A DNA stretch of 64,000 bases from Bombyx mori (GCF_030269925.1 NC_085124.1:4588001-4652000), one strand, 5' to 3'. Shown: positions 21,516 through 32,436, numbered from the stretch's first letter. Notes: a model not told the origin generated them from the letters alone. Translations and numbers: made by a program.

Positions 21516-22805
21516 CGAGGGCTGCACTAAAAGTATCGGGAATGGAATATTTCCACTGTTCCTGTCATATTAAAATCTTTTTAATTGAAAACTCCTTGGT
21601 TTTAAAAATCGAATACCATTTATTTATTTAAAAAAAGATTCTCGGTCTTGTCACGAGGTTTTGTCAAACTTGTTTAGTCGTTGAGAAAATGGAATTGACT
21701 CGAGAAAATTCAAGAGCGATGATTTATTATGACTTTCGAAGTGGTTTAACACAAAAGCAGTGTGTTGACCGGATGATTTCTGCATTTGATGATGAAGCCC
21801 CATTCAAAACCACAATTTATCGCTGGTTTGCTGAGTTTCAACGTGGACGTGTCAAGCTCAGTGATGATCCCCGTCAAGGTCGTCCAAAAATTGCATTCAC
21901 CCAAGAAAACGTTGATGCTGTGCGTAAGCTGATTGAGGAAGATCGACATGTGACATACCGCGAAATTCAGGCAACTTTAGACATTGACATGAGTCAAATA
22001 CAAATAATCTTGCATGAACAATTAGGTGTAAAAAGTTGTTTTCCCGATGGATACCGCATTCGCTCTGTGTAGAGCAAAAAGCGGCTCGCGTTACTTGGCG
22101 CGTCAGAACTCTCGAAAGATTCCACGCAGGATCCTCAAATGCTGTATACAACATTGTATCAGGTGACGAATCCTGGATATACGCGTACGAACCCGAAACA
22201 AAAAACCAGTCACGAGTTTGGGTGTTCGAAAATGAGTTAAAGCCAACAAAAATTGTTCGTTCACGGAGTGTTGCAAAAAAAATGGTGGCCACGTTTGTCT
22301 CCAAAACCGGCCATGTTACGACTATTCCTCTTGAGGGACAAAGAACGGTTAATGCAGAATGGTATGCTAGCATTTGTTTGCCACAGGTCGTTTCTGAACT
22401 CCGTAAAGAGAACTGCAACCGCCGCATCATCCTCCATCACGACAATGCGAGTTCTCACACCGCGCACAGAACAAAAGAGTTTTTAGAGCAAGAAAACATA
22501 GAATTATTAGACCATCCGCCGTTCAGCCCCGACCTAAGCCCTAATGATTTCTATACTTTCCCTAAAATAAAGAATAAATTGCGTGGACAGAGATTTTCAT
22601 CACCTGAAGAAGCTGTGGACGCCTACAAAACGGCCATTTTGGAGATCCCAACTTCCGAATGGAATGGTTGCTTCAATGATTGGTTCCATCGTATGGAAAA
22701 ATGTGTCAAATTTCGCGGAGAATACTTCGAAAAGCAATAAATACATTTTTAAATAGTAATGTTGTGTCACTTCGTTAATTCCCGAAATTTTCAGTGCCGC
22801 CTAGG
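21516..22805 (+). mobile_element. mariner-family DNA transposon (about 1,290 bp)
   Basis: TA dinucleotides at 21514-21515 and 22806-22807 bracket the element. The inner inverted repeats are imperfect: ggctgcactaaaagtatcgg at the left and, reverse complemented, ggcggcactgaaaatttcgg at the right. The outermost few bases at the right are decayed. Element length and a single transposase gene fit mariner. Confidence 0.88.
21689..22740 (+). pseudogene. mariner transposase with a one-base frameshift
   Basis: Codes for a transposase of about 350 codons with its ATG at 21689. The N-terminal paired helix-turn-helix region is open from 21689 to ~22034 (ends QGRPK near residue 70, then QLGVK). One base appears missing in the A run at 22030-22034; the first frame stops at 22072 and the second frame carries on from WIPHSL to a TAA at 22738-22740. 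The second frame contains GDESWIYAYEP, HHDNASSH and SPDLSPNDF. With 34 residues between the second and third Asp this is a canonical DD34D catalytic set, and all three Asp are kept. Function would be cut-and-paste transposition at TA sites in the nucleus; this copy is disabled by the shift. Confidence 0.88.
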
Positions 22806-22807
22806 TA

Positions 22808-23548
22808 ACTAAATTATCCGCACATCACATATTATTATGCAAAATTTTCAAATATAATGTACTTTGGGGTTTCCATCTCACGCTTCAGGATAAATGGCGA
22901 AACCTCTCAAAACCAGTTGAGCCGTGAACATATCTGTTCAATATGTGCAATAAATAATTTGGGTGTAAAATCTAGTGTGTGTTCATACGACGGCTCGCTG
23001 TGGTAGCCTTTTAAAAACATTAACCTTTGTTGCACTACAATGGTGATAGCCGTGTCCAAACCTGCTTGGAACGGATAATACTTAATTTAAACTGAGTTTT
23101 CAATGTGCAAAAAATTTGGAACAGCTCAAAATACGGACGACAGTGCAAGATAATACGGAGAAGTTATACTAATTTTAGTACATTTTTAAATCGTCCCATT
23201 CATACAAACGTACAAGAAAGCGAGATAATAAAAAGGCGGTAAAAGAAAAATCTCGTTTATGATACGGTGTCTATTACAAAACATGTCGTAGAGCGGTGTT
23301 ATTTCACGGACATAAATGACGTCATAGAAATTGAGTGTTTCGGTAACGTGACCCCAAACGTTGAGAGACCATGCGCGGAGGTGATTTAGGCCAATAACCG
23401 CTAGTGATGCTTTCAAATGATTTGGGAGTCGGTTGAGTTTTCGAATGAATAAAACTGAACCTAGTTTTTATTTAGATTAGCTAAGGCGCGTGCGTGATCA
23501 TAAAATTTGGTGTCTCCTACCTTTATAGTATCTGATGCTTATCTTTTT
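22808..23548. other. Unique stretch between mariner and LINE-A
   Basis: No shared repeat or supported gene; a 76-codon minus-strand frame at 23186-23416 has no motif. Confidence 0.35.
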
Positions 23549-23612
23549 ATTTTTATTTTTTTTTATTGCCTTTGTAGGCAGACGGGCATACGGCCCACCT
23601 GATGGTGAGTGG

Positions 23613-24985
23613 TTACCGTCGCCCATGGACTTCAGCAATGCCAGGGGCAGAGCCAAGCCGCTGCCTACCGCTTAATACTCTCCATAAGCCTCGTTTGAAG
23701 AAGGACATGTCATAGCGCTCGGGAAACACCGTGGAGGGGAGCTCATTCCATAGCCGGATGGTACGTGGCAAAAAAGATCTCTGGAAACGCACTGTGGATG
23801 ACCGCAGTGGCTCCAGGTAGTATGGATGAACTCTACTCCGGTGGCGGGCGGTGCGATGGTAAAAACGAGATGCTGGTATCATCTCGAACAATTCCTCAGA
23901 GCACTCCCCATGGAACATACGGTACAAAATACAGAGGGAACCGAAGTCCCTCCGCAGACCCAGAGGCTCCAAACGATCCGAGAGAATGGGATTATCGACA
24001 ATCCGAACGGCCCTCCTCTGTATGGAGTCAAATGGAAGAAGCTGGTATTTGGGAGCCCCGGCCCAGAGATGGGAGCAGTACTCCATGCGAGGCCGGACTT
24101 GTGCTTTATAAAGCAAAAGTCTTTGTCCAGGCGTGAAGTACCGCTTCGCTCTGTTGAGGACTCCCAGCATTTTGGACGCCAACTTGGCTTTGCCTTCCAA
24201 ATGACTCCGAAACTGGACATCGCTCGAAATGTCGACCCCAAGTATCCCGATACTCTCGGAAGGTTGCAGGGATACTCCTTGGAATTGCGGCGCCATGACA
24301 AAGGGGTCCTTCTTCGCAGTGAACGCGCAAACTTGTGTCTTTATCGGGTTGAATTGAACCAAGTTCAATTCACCCCATTCGGAGACTCGCCCCATCATCT
24401 GCATAGCAATGCATGCCATCAATAGACAGCATGTCATTGATATACAGGATGAAAAGCGTGGGGGAGAGCACCGAACCTTGTGGAACGCCAGCGTTAATGG
24501 TCATGGTATCAGAACAGTCACCGTCTACAACGACCGTGATGCTCCGCCCATCCAAAAAGCTAGCGATCCACTTGCAGAGACCCTCGGGGATTCCGTAAGA
24601 TGGTAACTTCGATAGAAGTGCCCTATGCCAGACCCTGTCGAAGGCCTTCGCGATATCAAGGCTCACAGCAAGAGCCTCGCCCTTGCTCTCCAAGGCTTCA
24701 GCCCACCTGTGAGTAAGGTATACAAGAAGATCGCCAGCTGAGCGACCGTGACGGAAACCGTACTGTCGGTCACTGATCAGCTGGTGATCTTCAAGATACT
24801 TCAGGAGTTGTGTATTTATAATTCGCTCCATCACCTTGGAAAGCAAGGAAGTTATCGCGATAGGCCTGTAGCTCGATGGGTCCGACCGGTCACCCTTCTT
24901 GGGGATAGGGTGGACGTGGGCGGTCTTCCATGAAGACGGAACCCTGTTAGTGCAATAAGAGAGGCGATACAAACGCGTTAGCGCA
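23613..24985 (-). pseudogene. LINE-A ORF, remainder of reverse transcriptase, with deletion and frameshift
   Basis: It resumes after the R1 insertion with PSSWKTAHVHPIPKKGDRSD and continues through SYRPIAITSLLSKVMERII, QYGFRHGRSAGD, LDIAKAFDRVWH and GVPQGSVLSPTLFILYINDM to the catalytic CYADD. Immediately after YADD the frame changes and jumps to RVSEWGELNLVQFNP. Roughly 50 residues usually found between these blocks are missing, so an internal deletion with a shift is inferred near 24390-24400. The remaining C-terminal part runs to HGRR and TAA at 23613. The catalytic Asp pair survives, but the ORF is broken twice (insertion and deletion). Confidence 0.85.
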
Positions 24986-26082
24986 GGTGTCCGCCTACGG
25001 GCGACGGACCGTCGAGGCGATCCGCCCGGTCCTCTCGGACTGGGTGAATCGCGACCGAGGACGTCTCACCTTCCGAGCGACGCAGGTGCTCACGGGACAC
25101 GGCTGTTTCGGTCGCTACCTGCACCTCGTCGCCCGGAGGGAGCCGACGCCGAAGTGCCACCACTGCAGTGGCTGCAACGAGGACACGGCGGAGCACACGC
25201 TCGCGTACTGCCCCGCTTTCGCGGAGCAGCGCCGCGTCCTCGTTGCAAAAATAGGACCGGACTTGTCGCTTCCGACCGTCGTGGCTACGATGCTCGGCAG
25301 CGACGAGTCCTGGCAGGCGATGCTCGACTTCTGCGAGTCCACCATCTCGCAGAAGGAGGCGGCGGAACGGGAGAGGGAGAGCTCTTCTTCCCTCTCGGCG
25401 CCGTGCCGCCGCCGTCGAGCCGGGGTTCGGAGGAGGGCGTTTGTCCAGCTCCAGCCCCTATGAGGAGGCAGTCTCCTCCCGGTGATGGTCACGGGGCGAC
25501 CTAAGGGGGTTGAGGCTGCGCCGCACGCTACCGTCACTCTAGCGCGCTGGTACCAGGAGGACGGGACGGCGCGTCGGCGGCTGCGGACTGCGATGCGGTC
25601 CGCATTTTCGTCGTCGCTGTCGTCGCCGAACATACTGTTGAAGAGCAACCCGGTCGGCGGTGTATCGCGTTCCGACCCGGCAGGCTGGTTCTGGCCCAGC
25701 GGGGTATCCCGGAACACCAGCGGCACCGCCCGGGCGGCCTGGTAGGGCCGCCGTACCGCGAAGACCGACGTCGTTGGTCGTCGACTATCGCCTCGACGAC
25801 CCGTCGGTCGGGCGTCCTCGGGGTGGCGCCGCGTGTCTGGTTGTAGTGTTGACCGCGGGAACCCCCCTACTCTGAACGGGTTCTGACCCCGGACGGAGAT
25901 CGGACGTCGGGTGTAAGAGTGCAGGGGAGTCGTTTAGTGGGTGGGCCCTAAAATCCTTGGGCCCGCGATCTGCTCTCAACACCTGCAGATCGTTGAGTCT
26001 CACATACCCCGCGCGCCCCCTAGGCGCGGGGACCTCGTAGGAGGTTCGGCCCCCGGCCCGAAAAAAAAAAAAAAAAAGGTGT
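24986..26082 (+). mobile_element. 5'-truncated R1-clade non-LTR retrotransposon inside LINE-A
   Basis: GC-rich insert 24991-26077, opposite in orientation to its host, ending in a 17-base A run (26061-26077). Flanked by ggtgt at 24986-24990 and 26078-26082. Removing the insert and one ggtgt rejoins the LINE-A reverse transcriptase reading frame. It is closely related to the insert at 5314-6189. Confidence 0.85.
24991..25463 (+). pseudogene. C-terminal fragment of R1-clade ORF (CCHC end)
   Basis: Open from the truncation point to TGA at 25461-25463, about 157 codons. It starts SAYGRRTVEAIRPVLSDWV, then RLTFRATQVLTGHGCF, the Cys/His cluster CHHCSGCNEDTAEHTLAYCP, KIGPDLSLP, and a charged tail (QKEAAERERE) followed by an Arg-rich end. 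The match to the fragment at 5863-6189 is strong along its length, but here the Glu codon after MLDFC is intact and the frame is longer, so this is the less decayed copy. The reverse transcriptase domain is absent through 5' truncation. About 600 bp of GC-rich 3' UTR follow. Confidence 0.8.
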
Positions 26083-27657
26083 CAGCTCAGGGGCGCACGT
26101 TTTCAAAACCACTGCGGGGATGCCGTCTGGCCCACTCGACTTATGGACGTCCAGGAGTCGGAGCTCCCGCCTGACTGCACACTGTGTGAAGCAGATATCC
26201 GGCAGGGAGCTATCACACCGGGGGATGTTCGGTGGTGTGGCACCCCCGTCGTCCACAGTCGAGTTCGAGGCGAAGAGTTTGACCAGAAGGTCAGCCTTCT
26301 CTTTCGCGCTGTGGGCCAGATTGTCATCGGACTTGCGCAGTGGTGGGAGACTAGACCTGCAGAAGTTTCCTTCTGCAGCTTTGGCGAGCGACCAAAAAGC
26401 ACGGCTCCCGGAGGGATAGCTCTTCAATCGCTCGCCAACTCTAGCGACGTGCTCCGACTTCACCTTGGCAATTACCTTTTTGTAGGACCTGGAAGCGGCG
26501 TTATATTTCCGCCTTTCCCCTGAGATGTTAGGATCCCGACGTCTCCTGGCATTATCCCATGCCACGTATGCGGACCGCTTGAGGTGTGCAGCATCCCTGC
26601 TGGCATTGTTATACCAGGGTCTGCTGCGACCCTCAACGGGCACTTCAGAGGAGGGAATAAACAATTCCATCCCCTGGAGCACCACGTCTTTAAGACGGTC
26701 CGCACAGACGTCAGGATCAGCAGAGGAAAAGCAGAACCGCCCCCATGGGTAGGATGCGTAAAATTCACGCAATCCATCCCAATCTGCTGACATATACCGC
26801 CAAACTCTTCGATACCTGGTCGTCGTTCGACGATCAGGACGAGAGAGTGGTACGGCAGCACGAATAAGGCAGTGATCAGACGATCCAAGCGGAGCGTCGA
26901 CCACCACACTGTATCCGGCCGGATCTGTGGTCAGCAGAAGGTCCAACAAAGAAGGCTCGTGCCCCTCGATATCTGGGACACGGGTGGGCTGTGTCACCAG
27001 CTGGGAGAAGCCGTAGGCCAAGGCGAAATCGTAGGCAGTCCGACCCGGGAGGTCGGTGGTTCTGGACCCCAACCACTCTTGGTGGTGAGCGTTAAAGTCT
27101 CCAAGAACCACCACCTCCGCAGATGGGTACTGCTCAAGCACGCGGTTAGTCCCCTCTTGCACATGCTCAAACAGAGCTGAACCTGCATCACTGCTGTGGG
27201 ACCTGTACAGGCACGCGTAGATTCGGCTACGGCCCCCGTGATCTACGCGCAGCCACAAGAGGGACAGGTCCCGTTGTTCGAGGCCCCGAAGACGGCGACA
27301 ACAAACATCAGCCCGGACGAATACGCACACCCCGGCTTTACGCAGGAAGTTGTGCTCCAATACGTAGCCGGGGTATTCAAGGTATGAGGTATCATCCGGA
27401 GCAGATATCTGCGTCTCCGTTAAAAAAAGCAGGGCAGGCTGCGCCGTCTCAAGGTGGTGGTGTACGGCGTCAAGGTTGCTATGTAGGCCCCTGACATTGC
27501 TGAAATCCACATTAAATGTGGAATGGGGGACCGCCTGTGAAACCCTTTTCTTTTTTTTTGTCGTCTTCATAATTCTTAAGTTTACGGAGAGTAGGATTAG
27601 GAGAGGTAGGATGTTGGAGGTGAGATCGAGGCAACACCTGAATGAAGCGCGGAACAT
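26079..27657 (-). pseudogene. LINE-A ORF, endonuclease and start of reverse transcriptase
   Basis: About 526 codons from an ATG at 27655-27657 (a second Met, MKTTKKKK, lies at residue 30). Residues ~50-270 form an APE-type endonuclease: LTET near 79-82, LGDFNAHH near 185-192, and SSDH near 259-262 with the catalytic Asp/His. A basic linker follows (residues 340-430). The first reverse transcriptase block, SSGPDGIPAVVLK, is at about 508-519. The frame is open until it runs into the R1-clade insertion; the Phe run beyond that is the insert's poly(A) read backwards. The product would nick target DNA and prime reverse transcription in the nucleus. This part looks intact. Confidence 0.85.
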
Positions 27658-28240
27658 AGTACGTGCTCGACCACGGGTTGCGTGAGAGACTGACGCAGGT
27701 CATGGAAGGGCCCCCAGTCCACTCTGCGTGCGATCGCCGGGATCCACTCCGGTCTCCGACTCCGGCACGACGACCGCACGACAGGATTTTACACCGGTTG
27801 GCGGGACAGCTTCCCGGGGCGGAGTTTAGTAGAGACACCCGGGTTCAGGTCCCCTACTGACCGGCGGGCGGCAGCGGGTACCGTTTCACTGGGTCTCCCT
27901 ATACCCCCGTCAAACAATCACGCCCCGTGAGTTCGCACGCACGTCTGCTCCGCAAGTTCCAGGCGTCACCAAGACTCAACCCCAACAAGGAAGGGGAAAG
28001 GGAAGGGATAGAACTGGCTCTCCAACCCACACGCCGGAACACAGCTAGGCTATTTGGCGGCGGACTCTAGTTGGAGGGTGGTCGCCAGCCAGTTGGACTA
28101 GGTCCTACCACCGGTTATGTTTTCGGCTCCCGTTTAGCACCACCCAGGGGTCACTTGTAGGGGATCGCGGGTTAAACCTACGGAAGCGGGAAGCACCAAC
28201 CCCCTAATCTATCTGGCGATAGGGTAGCTCTCGAATAGCA

Positions 28241-28590
28241 AAAAGTAGTATCAGTGACGTTTCCAACTTTTAAGAATATGTTTTTTTTCTCGAGCGGTGG
28301 CCGCGGACCTTAAAGCTTCACAGTGAGTAGGCCTACAAGATGGACCGGTGACTTGCGAAATTTTCCTGGAATCCGCTGGATGTTTGTGGGCTGTATCCCA
28401 GCAGTGGATGTTTGTGGGCTGATGAAAAGAAACAGTAGGCCTGTGAGAGAAGCAGCGAAATGTGCGAACTACTGTTACTGATAACCATAAATATTATATT
28501 TTACGTTATTCTAAACAAAAATGAAAAGGAATTTTCTTTTGAGTATTTTCTAACATACTAGATGTCGTTTTTAATATGACAATAAATAGA
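28241..28590. other. LINE flank with an RTE-like 3' relic
   Basis: 28296-28430 contains ggaatccgctggatg and atcccagcagtggatgtttg, the tail wording of RTE-type elements, on the plus strand. The rest is unremarkable. Confidence 0.4.
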
Positions 28591-28770
28591 TTTTGAAGTG
28601 AAACTTCCTTATCGGCGTTGGAAAAAAATTTACCGTCACATTTTTCGGTTACGCGTCACATTTCTCCGTTACGCGCCATCTTTTGAAGTGAAACTTCCTT
28701 ATCGGCGTTGGAAAAAAATTTACCGTCACATTTTTCGGTTACGCGTCACATTTTTCCGTTACGCGCCATC
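28591..28770. repeat. Two-copy 90-bp tandem duplication
   Basis: Units 28591-28680 and 28681-28770 differ at about one position (ttctccg/tttttccg). Within each unit the phrase ttacgcg recurs. The 64-codon frame across it reflects the in-frame 90-bp period, not a gene. Confidence 0.92.
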
Positions 28771-29605
28771 TTTTTTGTATTCATGTCTATGATAATAAAA
28801 TCCTTTTGTTTAAACTTTATCTAATTTAACTTTATTTAACCAATTTCTAGAAAGTTGCATGTAGATCATTTTTCGAAAAATAAGTTTCACTTCTTACGTG
28901 TGTACACTAGTACACGCACACATATTTTTTTTAATATAATGTTTTTTAAACGTGATAACATGGCCAGGCGAGGTTACGGCTCATCTAGTTTGAACTGTTG
29001 CAAGAAAGCCAAGAATGGTATTCGTAAATTTAGCAAATCTCAATCAAAATTTTGGATTTCACTGAATTCCAGGTTTATTTCGGCTTTGTTGTAATCCACG
29101 TGGTAAACTGAAGACTGCGGGTAGAATGTTAGGAGCAGACAAATCCGTATGTCTTCTTCTATTTCGTTTTGGGATGTTACTATTAGAACTCGGCAATTAC
29201 TCCGATAATAATTAGCCGAATTTTTTTTTCTAGATATTTTCAAAACGCTTTGCTTTTCGTGCTCAGTAAAATTAAAGTAATCGTAAAGAGTCAAATTTAA
29301 AATTGTGGTAAGAAACCGTTAAATAATACGATATCAAAATTGACATCATATCAGGGCCACGCAACAAATGTATTGTTTGTTACATCGACCGGATGTGGAA
29401 TGATAAAATTGTTCACCGAAATGCACGTATAAAATATAATAAAAGTAGGGGGTTTTTTTTTTAAATACATCGTTAACATGTTAATAACGTGACACATTAA
29501 ATTAACCCAAAACCAATTGTAAATATTCGACTCCCAGTAAGTACTCCGTATGCCGTTTGAATCCGAATTCATTTTTCTGACTCTTACCAATGTAACACAA
29601 TAAGA
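28771..29605. other. Unique AT-rich stretch
   Basis: Short frames on both strands (for example 28855-29094) show no family motif; judged non-coding. Confidence 0.35.
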
Positions 29606-29998
29606 GTACTGTTACGCTAGTAAGAGTAACGCCATCTATCGGCGAATAGTCGAACGAATATCGAAGAATCTAGTAGCACCTAAAACGCTCGAGAAGTACA
29701 ACGTCATCTATTGTCAGATAGTGGAAACACAATACTCAAGATGTGTGGAATATTCTCGATAGTTCTAGGGATTTGGTATCGGCTATAAAAGTATTGCATA
29801 GATGGCACGCAGTCAGCTAGTAATCGGAACTATTTGAAGCGAAACAGCAAACAGATCAACCGAAGCGAAGCGGAAGAAGTGAATTGAGAATTTTAAAGTG
29901 TTAGTGAAGTGTTTTAAGTGTTCTAAGTATTGAATACAGTGTTAAGTTGTACTTTGGTGGAACATTTATTTATCCCGAACCCCAGCGCGTAACAGTAC
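29606..29998 (+). mobile_element. Solo LTR of a retrotransposon
   Basis: The 385-bp body 29610-29994 starts TGTTACGC and ends GCGTAACA, perfect 8-bp inverted ends of TG...CA type. It is flanked by gtac at 29606-29609 and 29995-29998. No internal region or second LTR is adjacent. A 4-bp duplication suits Ty3/Gypsy-type elements. Orientation is taken from the promoter inside. Confidence 0.75.
29781..29816 (+). promoter_or_regulatory. Core promoter inside the solo LTR
   Basis: ggctataaaag (TATA box, 29781-29791) lies about 28 bp before gcagtcag, an arthropod initiator-like start. Confidence 0.55.
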
Positions 29999-30476
29999 GA
30001 TTTAGAATTAATAGAATTAATGTATTTGAAACAGGTGTTTATTTAAATTGATTCCATAGTAATTATCTCAAGATATCCTCATGCCGGTTTTTTTATAACT
30101 TAACCACGAGAATACTTTAAATTGTATTAAAATTGATTCTGTAGTTTAGGCGTGATGATCAAACGCACGAATCTAAGAATGAACAGCCGGATAGTTAAGA
30201 CATATTTTGAATATATTTTCACTGTATCATAATATAATCAGTAACACCTTAAGATTTTATCTATTGCATTACATATTAATATTTTCTTCTCGGACATGAT
30301 TAAAACCGCTTCCACGATTTAAGCTCGCGTTTCTATTGCCATTCAGGACGGTCGTCCGTGACCCCAAAAACAGTAAAAAAATATTAAAAACTGAAATTCG
30401 AAACGTCGGAATTAATATAACGACAATTTTAAACCCAAGATTATATTATAAAAGTAGTTTGAAATATATATTTTTT
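29999..30476. other. Unique AT-rich stretch
   Basis: Nothing recognised. Confidence 0.35.
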
Positions 30477-30656
30477 TACCCACCTTAAGATATAAGTTCT
30501 AAGGTCTCAGTATAGTTACAACGGCTGCCCTACCCTTCAAACCGAAACGCATTACTGCTTCATGGCAGAAATAGGTGGGGCGGTGGTACCTAACCCATCT
30601 ATTTCTGCCATGTTTCTGGTTGTGCGGAATCACAACAAGTCTTACCACCAGTAATA
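30477..30656 (-). mobile_element. SINE-B fragment lacking its 3' end
   Basis: Minus-strand ttactggtggtaagac to the cttaaggtgggta segment. The last ~90 bp, normally present, are missing, which is unusual for a family that loses 5' ends. It also has an internal duplication (ctatttctgccatg twice). Confidence 0.75.
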
Positions 30657-30748
30657 AAAATGTTACTATAAAATACTCACAATTTTGTTTATTCATAATC
30701 CTAGGGCTTGTAAAAATGTTCTAAATGAAACAAAGAGAAATAAACAGA

Positions 30749-30860
30749 AGATAAATGTGCGGAACTGTTTCCTTTAGCTCTGGAAATACGAATCTTGTTA
30801 ATAATCAGGAGAAAAATGTGCAGAACTGTTACCTTTAGCTCTGGGATGAAATACGAACTA
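30749..30860. repeat. Imperfect ~60-bp tandem duplication
   Basis: The phrases aaatgtgcggaactgttt/aaatgtgcagaactgtta, then cctttagctctgg, recur about 62 bp apart. Confidence 0.7.
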
Positions 30861-31795
30861 CCCACGCTCCATAAAGATATATTATGCCCATTTTTCAATT
30901 CGCTATATATTGCTAAGGCTGATTAGTGATGGTAGCTAGTCGCCATCTGCGTAATTGAGAATTCGTAAGGTTTCGCGTTTTTCGTGAGATTGCGTAAAGT
31001 TAAGTTGTCACATCTTCGGTTAGGTTAGGCTAGAAACCATGGAATTTTGCGTCTTCTCACAGCTCCTTACGTCTTACCCATGTGAATGTGTATACGCTTT
31101 AAAACAATTCAATTTCTATTTGAATGGTAATGAGGACAGCAAAGCCCTGACTTTAATTGTTCAGTTCCTTTGGAAAAGGACGTAAACTCCAGCACGTTCG
31201 CTTTTAAAACGTCATATTTATTATACGACCGCGTTGTGTCATTATTCGTTGATGAGCATGGGGAAACAATGGCTTCTTATGGCTGTCTCGTATTCCGTAC
31301 ATACCTACTAAACGATTTACCTTTATACAACCCGATACGATGCTGGAACGATTTTGCTACAGCCTAAATAACATTCGTTTTCTATGGTGACAAACATTCA
31401 GTAAAGAAAAGAAAAAAAAAAATGTTGTAATTCCTCTACTAGTCAAGAAAACATGGTTTTGACTTACGTATGTTGTTTTGGCTATGACAGATCACAAAGG
31501 AAAAAAAATGGTATACTGTAATGCGGCTTTTGTAACTTTAAAGTGTATTTTTAACTTATTCAACGTCTGTGGTCTTTCACAATTCACAATAGCCGGTGTT
31601 AAGTGCTCTGAGCTCACATATATTGATAGCATCATCGTGCCTCTTATTTCTTATTTCTGCTACGAATATTGTAAAACTGTTGGCATTGGTGGCATTGTTA
31701 ACGGCTCTGTTCAAGCCGTAAGTTTATTCGTAAACAATAAACAATAAAATAAAAACATACTATGTAATAGGATTTTCTGTAGAGTTAATACTAAT
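30861..31795. other. ~0.9 kb unique DNA with an unassigned ORF
   Basis: A plus-strand frame of 89 codons (31478-31747) contains hydrophobic and Cys residues but no motif I recognise and no splice support. I see no repeat here. Confidence 0.3.
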
Positions 31796-32029
31796 GTTTG
31801 TTTTGTCGCCATCATCATAATTCTCCTGCCCATCTATCTCCCAGTCACTTGGCGTCGGCGCAACATGTTTTTTCTTTCCATACTCCTCTATCATATACCA
31901 TTTCTTCGCTCACTTCTTTCTTAAACATATCGTCTTTCACATAATCCATCCATTTTTTATTAGTTCTACCTCTTCCTCTAAAGCCTTCGACATTCATAAT
32001 TAAAGTTAGTAAGTTTGTTTTGTCGCCAT
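31796..32029 (-). mobile_element. 5'-truncated RTE-like LINE with 17-bp target duplication
   Basis: gtttgttttgtcgccat occurs at 31796-31812 and again at 32013-32029. Between them, on the minus strand, is a ~200-bp 3' fragment ending in a gatgatg tail, the simple-repeat end typical of RTE-type elements rather than poly(A). Confidence 0.85.
31845..32012 (-). pseudogene. RTE-like ORF C terminus
   Basis: Minus-strand frame FRGRGRTNKKWMDYVKDDM, then EVSEEMVYDRGVWKEKTCCA, ending DAK and a stop at 31845. The phrase GRGRPKKKWMD...KDDM...VYDRxxWK is a well-known C-terminal signature of lepidopteran RTE-type proteins. Only the last ~55 codons are present. Confidence 0.7.
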
Positions 32030-32436
32030 TTATCAATAATTATTAAACATACGATTTGACAAAATCGTCTGCTATAAAAGGATCTTCATACGGCAGTAGT
32101 TTTAATTTTTATGTGCACGTCTCCACCCACGATTGACGTCAATCGGACGGTTGCGTGGCACATGTGTCTGTGGGTGTGAGTGTACGTACATACAGTCCCG
32201 CTTCAGGGCTTAAACACAATAAAAAACCGGTTTAGGTACGAGAATTTGCTTTCGAGAAAAAAACGATGGCCCTTGATTAATAGGCGTACAAGCGAATAGG
32301 GAAGTATTGAATATATTTAAATGTAAGTATTCGCCATTTTGAGAGGATATTTGACGTTAATTATTATTGTAAGAGAAGCAGAAAGACTGACGAGTATACG
32401 GTCTACTTAATTGGATGTAATCACAATCGCTTAAGT
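32030..32436. other. Unique stretch, nothing recognised
   Basis: No supported feature. Confidence 0.3.

Larger units (their letters stand above)
23549..28240 (-). mobile_element. LINE-A: Jockey-like non-LTR retrotransposon, near full length, split by an R1-clade insertion
   Basis: On the minus strand it has a GC-rich leader (about 28240-27658), an endonuclease plus reverse transcriptase ORF (27657-23613), a ~60-bp 3' UTR and an A-rich tail at 23549-23567. Its 3' end is the parent sequence of the many LINE-A tails in this window. No separate ORF1 is visible. The 5' limit is estimated, since I found no convincing target duplication. Jockey/CR1-group assignment is from motif style and memory. 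Confidence 0.8.

Noticed and set aside
23765..24425. Plus-strand ORFs of 123-199 codons
   Set aside because: Antisense shadows of the LINE-A reverse transcriptase.
25115..25726. Minus-strand 203-codon ORF
   Set aside because: Antisense shadow of the GC-rich R1-clade fragment and its 3' UTR.
28598..28792. 64-codon ORF with an internal peptide repeat
   Set aside because: It is explained by the 90-bp tandem duplication. No start context, motif or splice support.
31478..31747. 89-codon plus-strand ORF
   Set aside because: No recognisable family, no splice signals, and a length within chance for this many kilobases.
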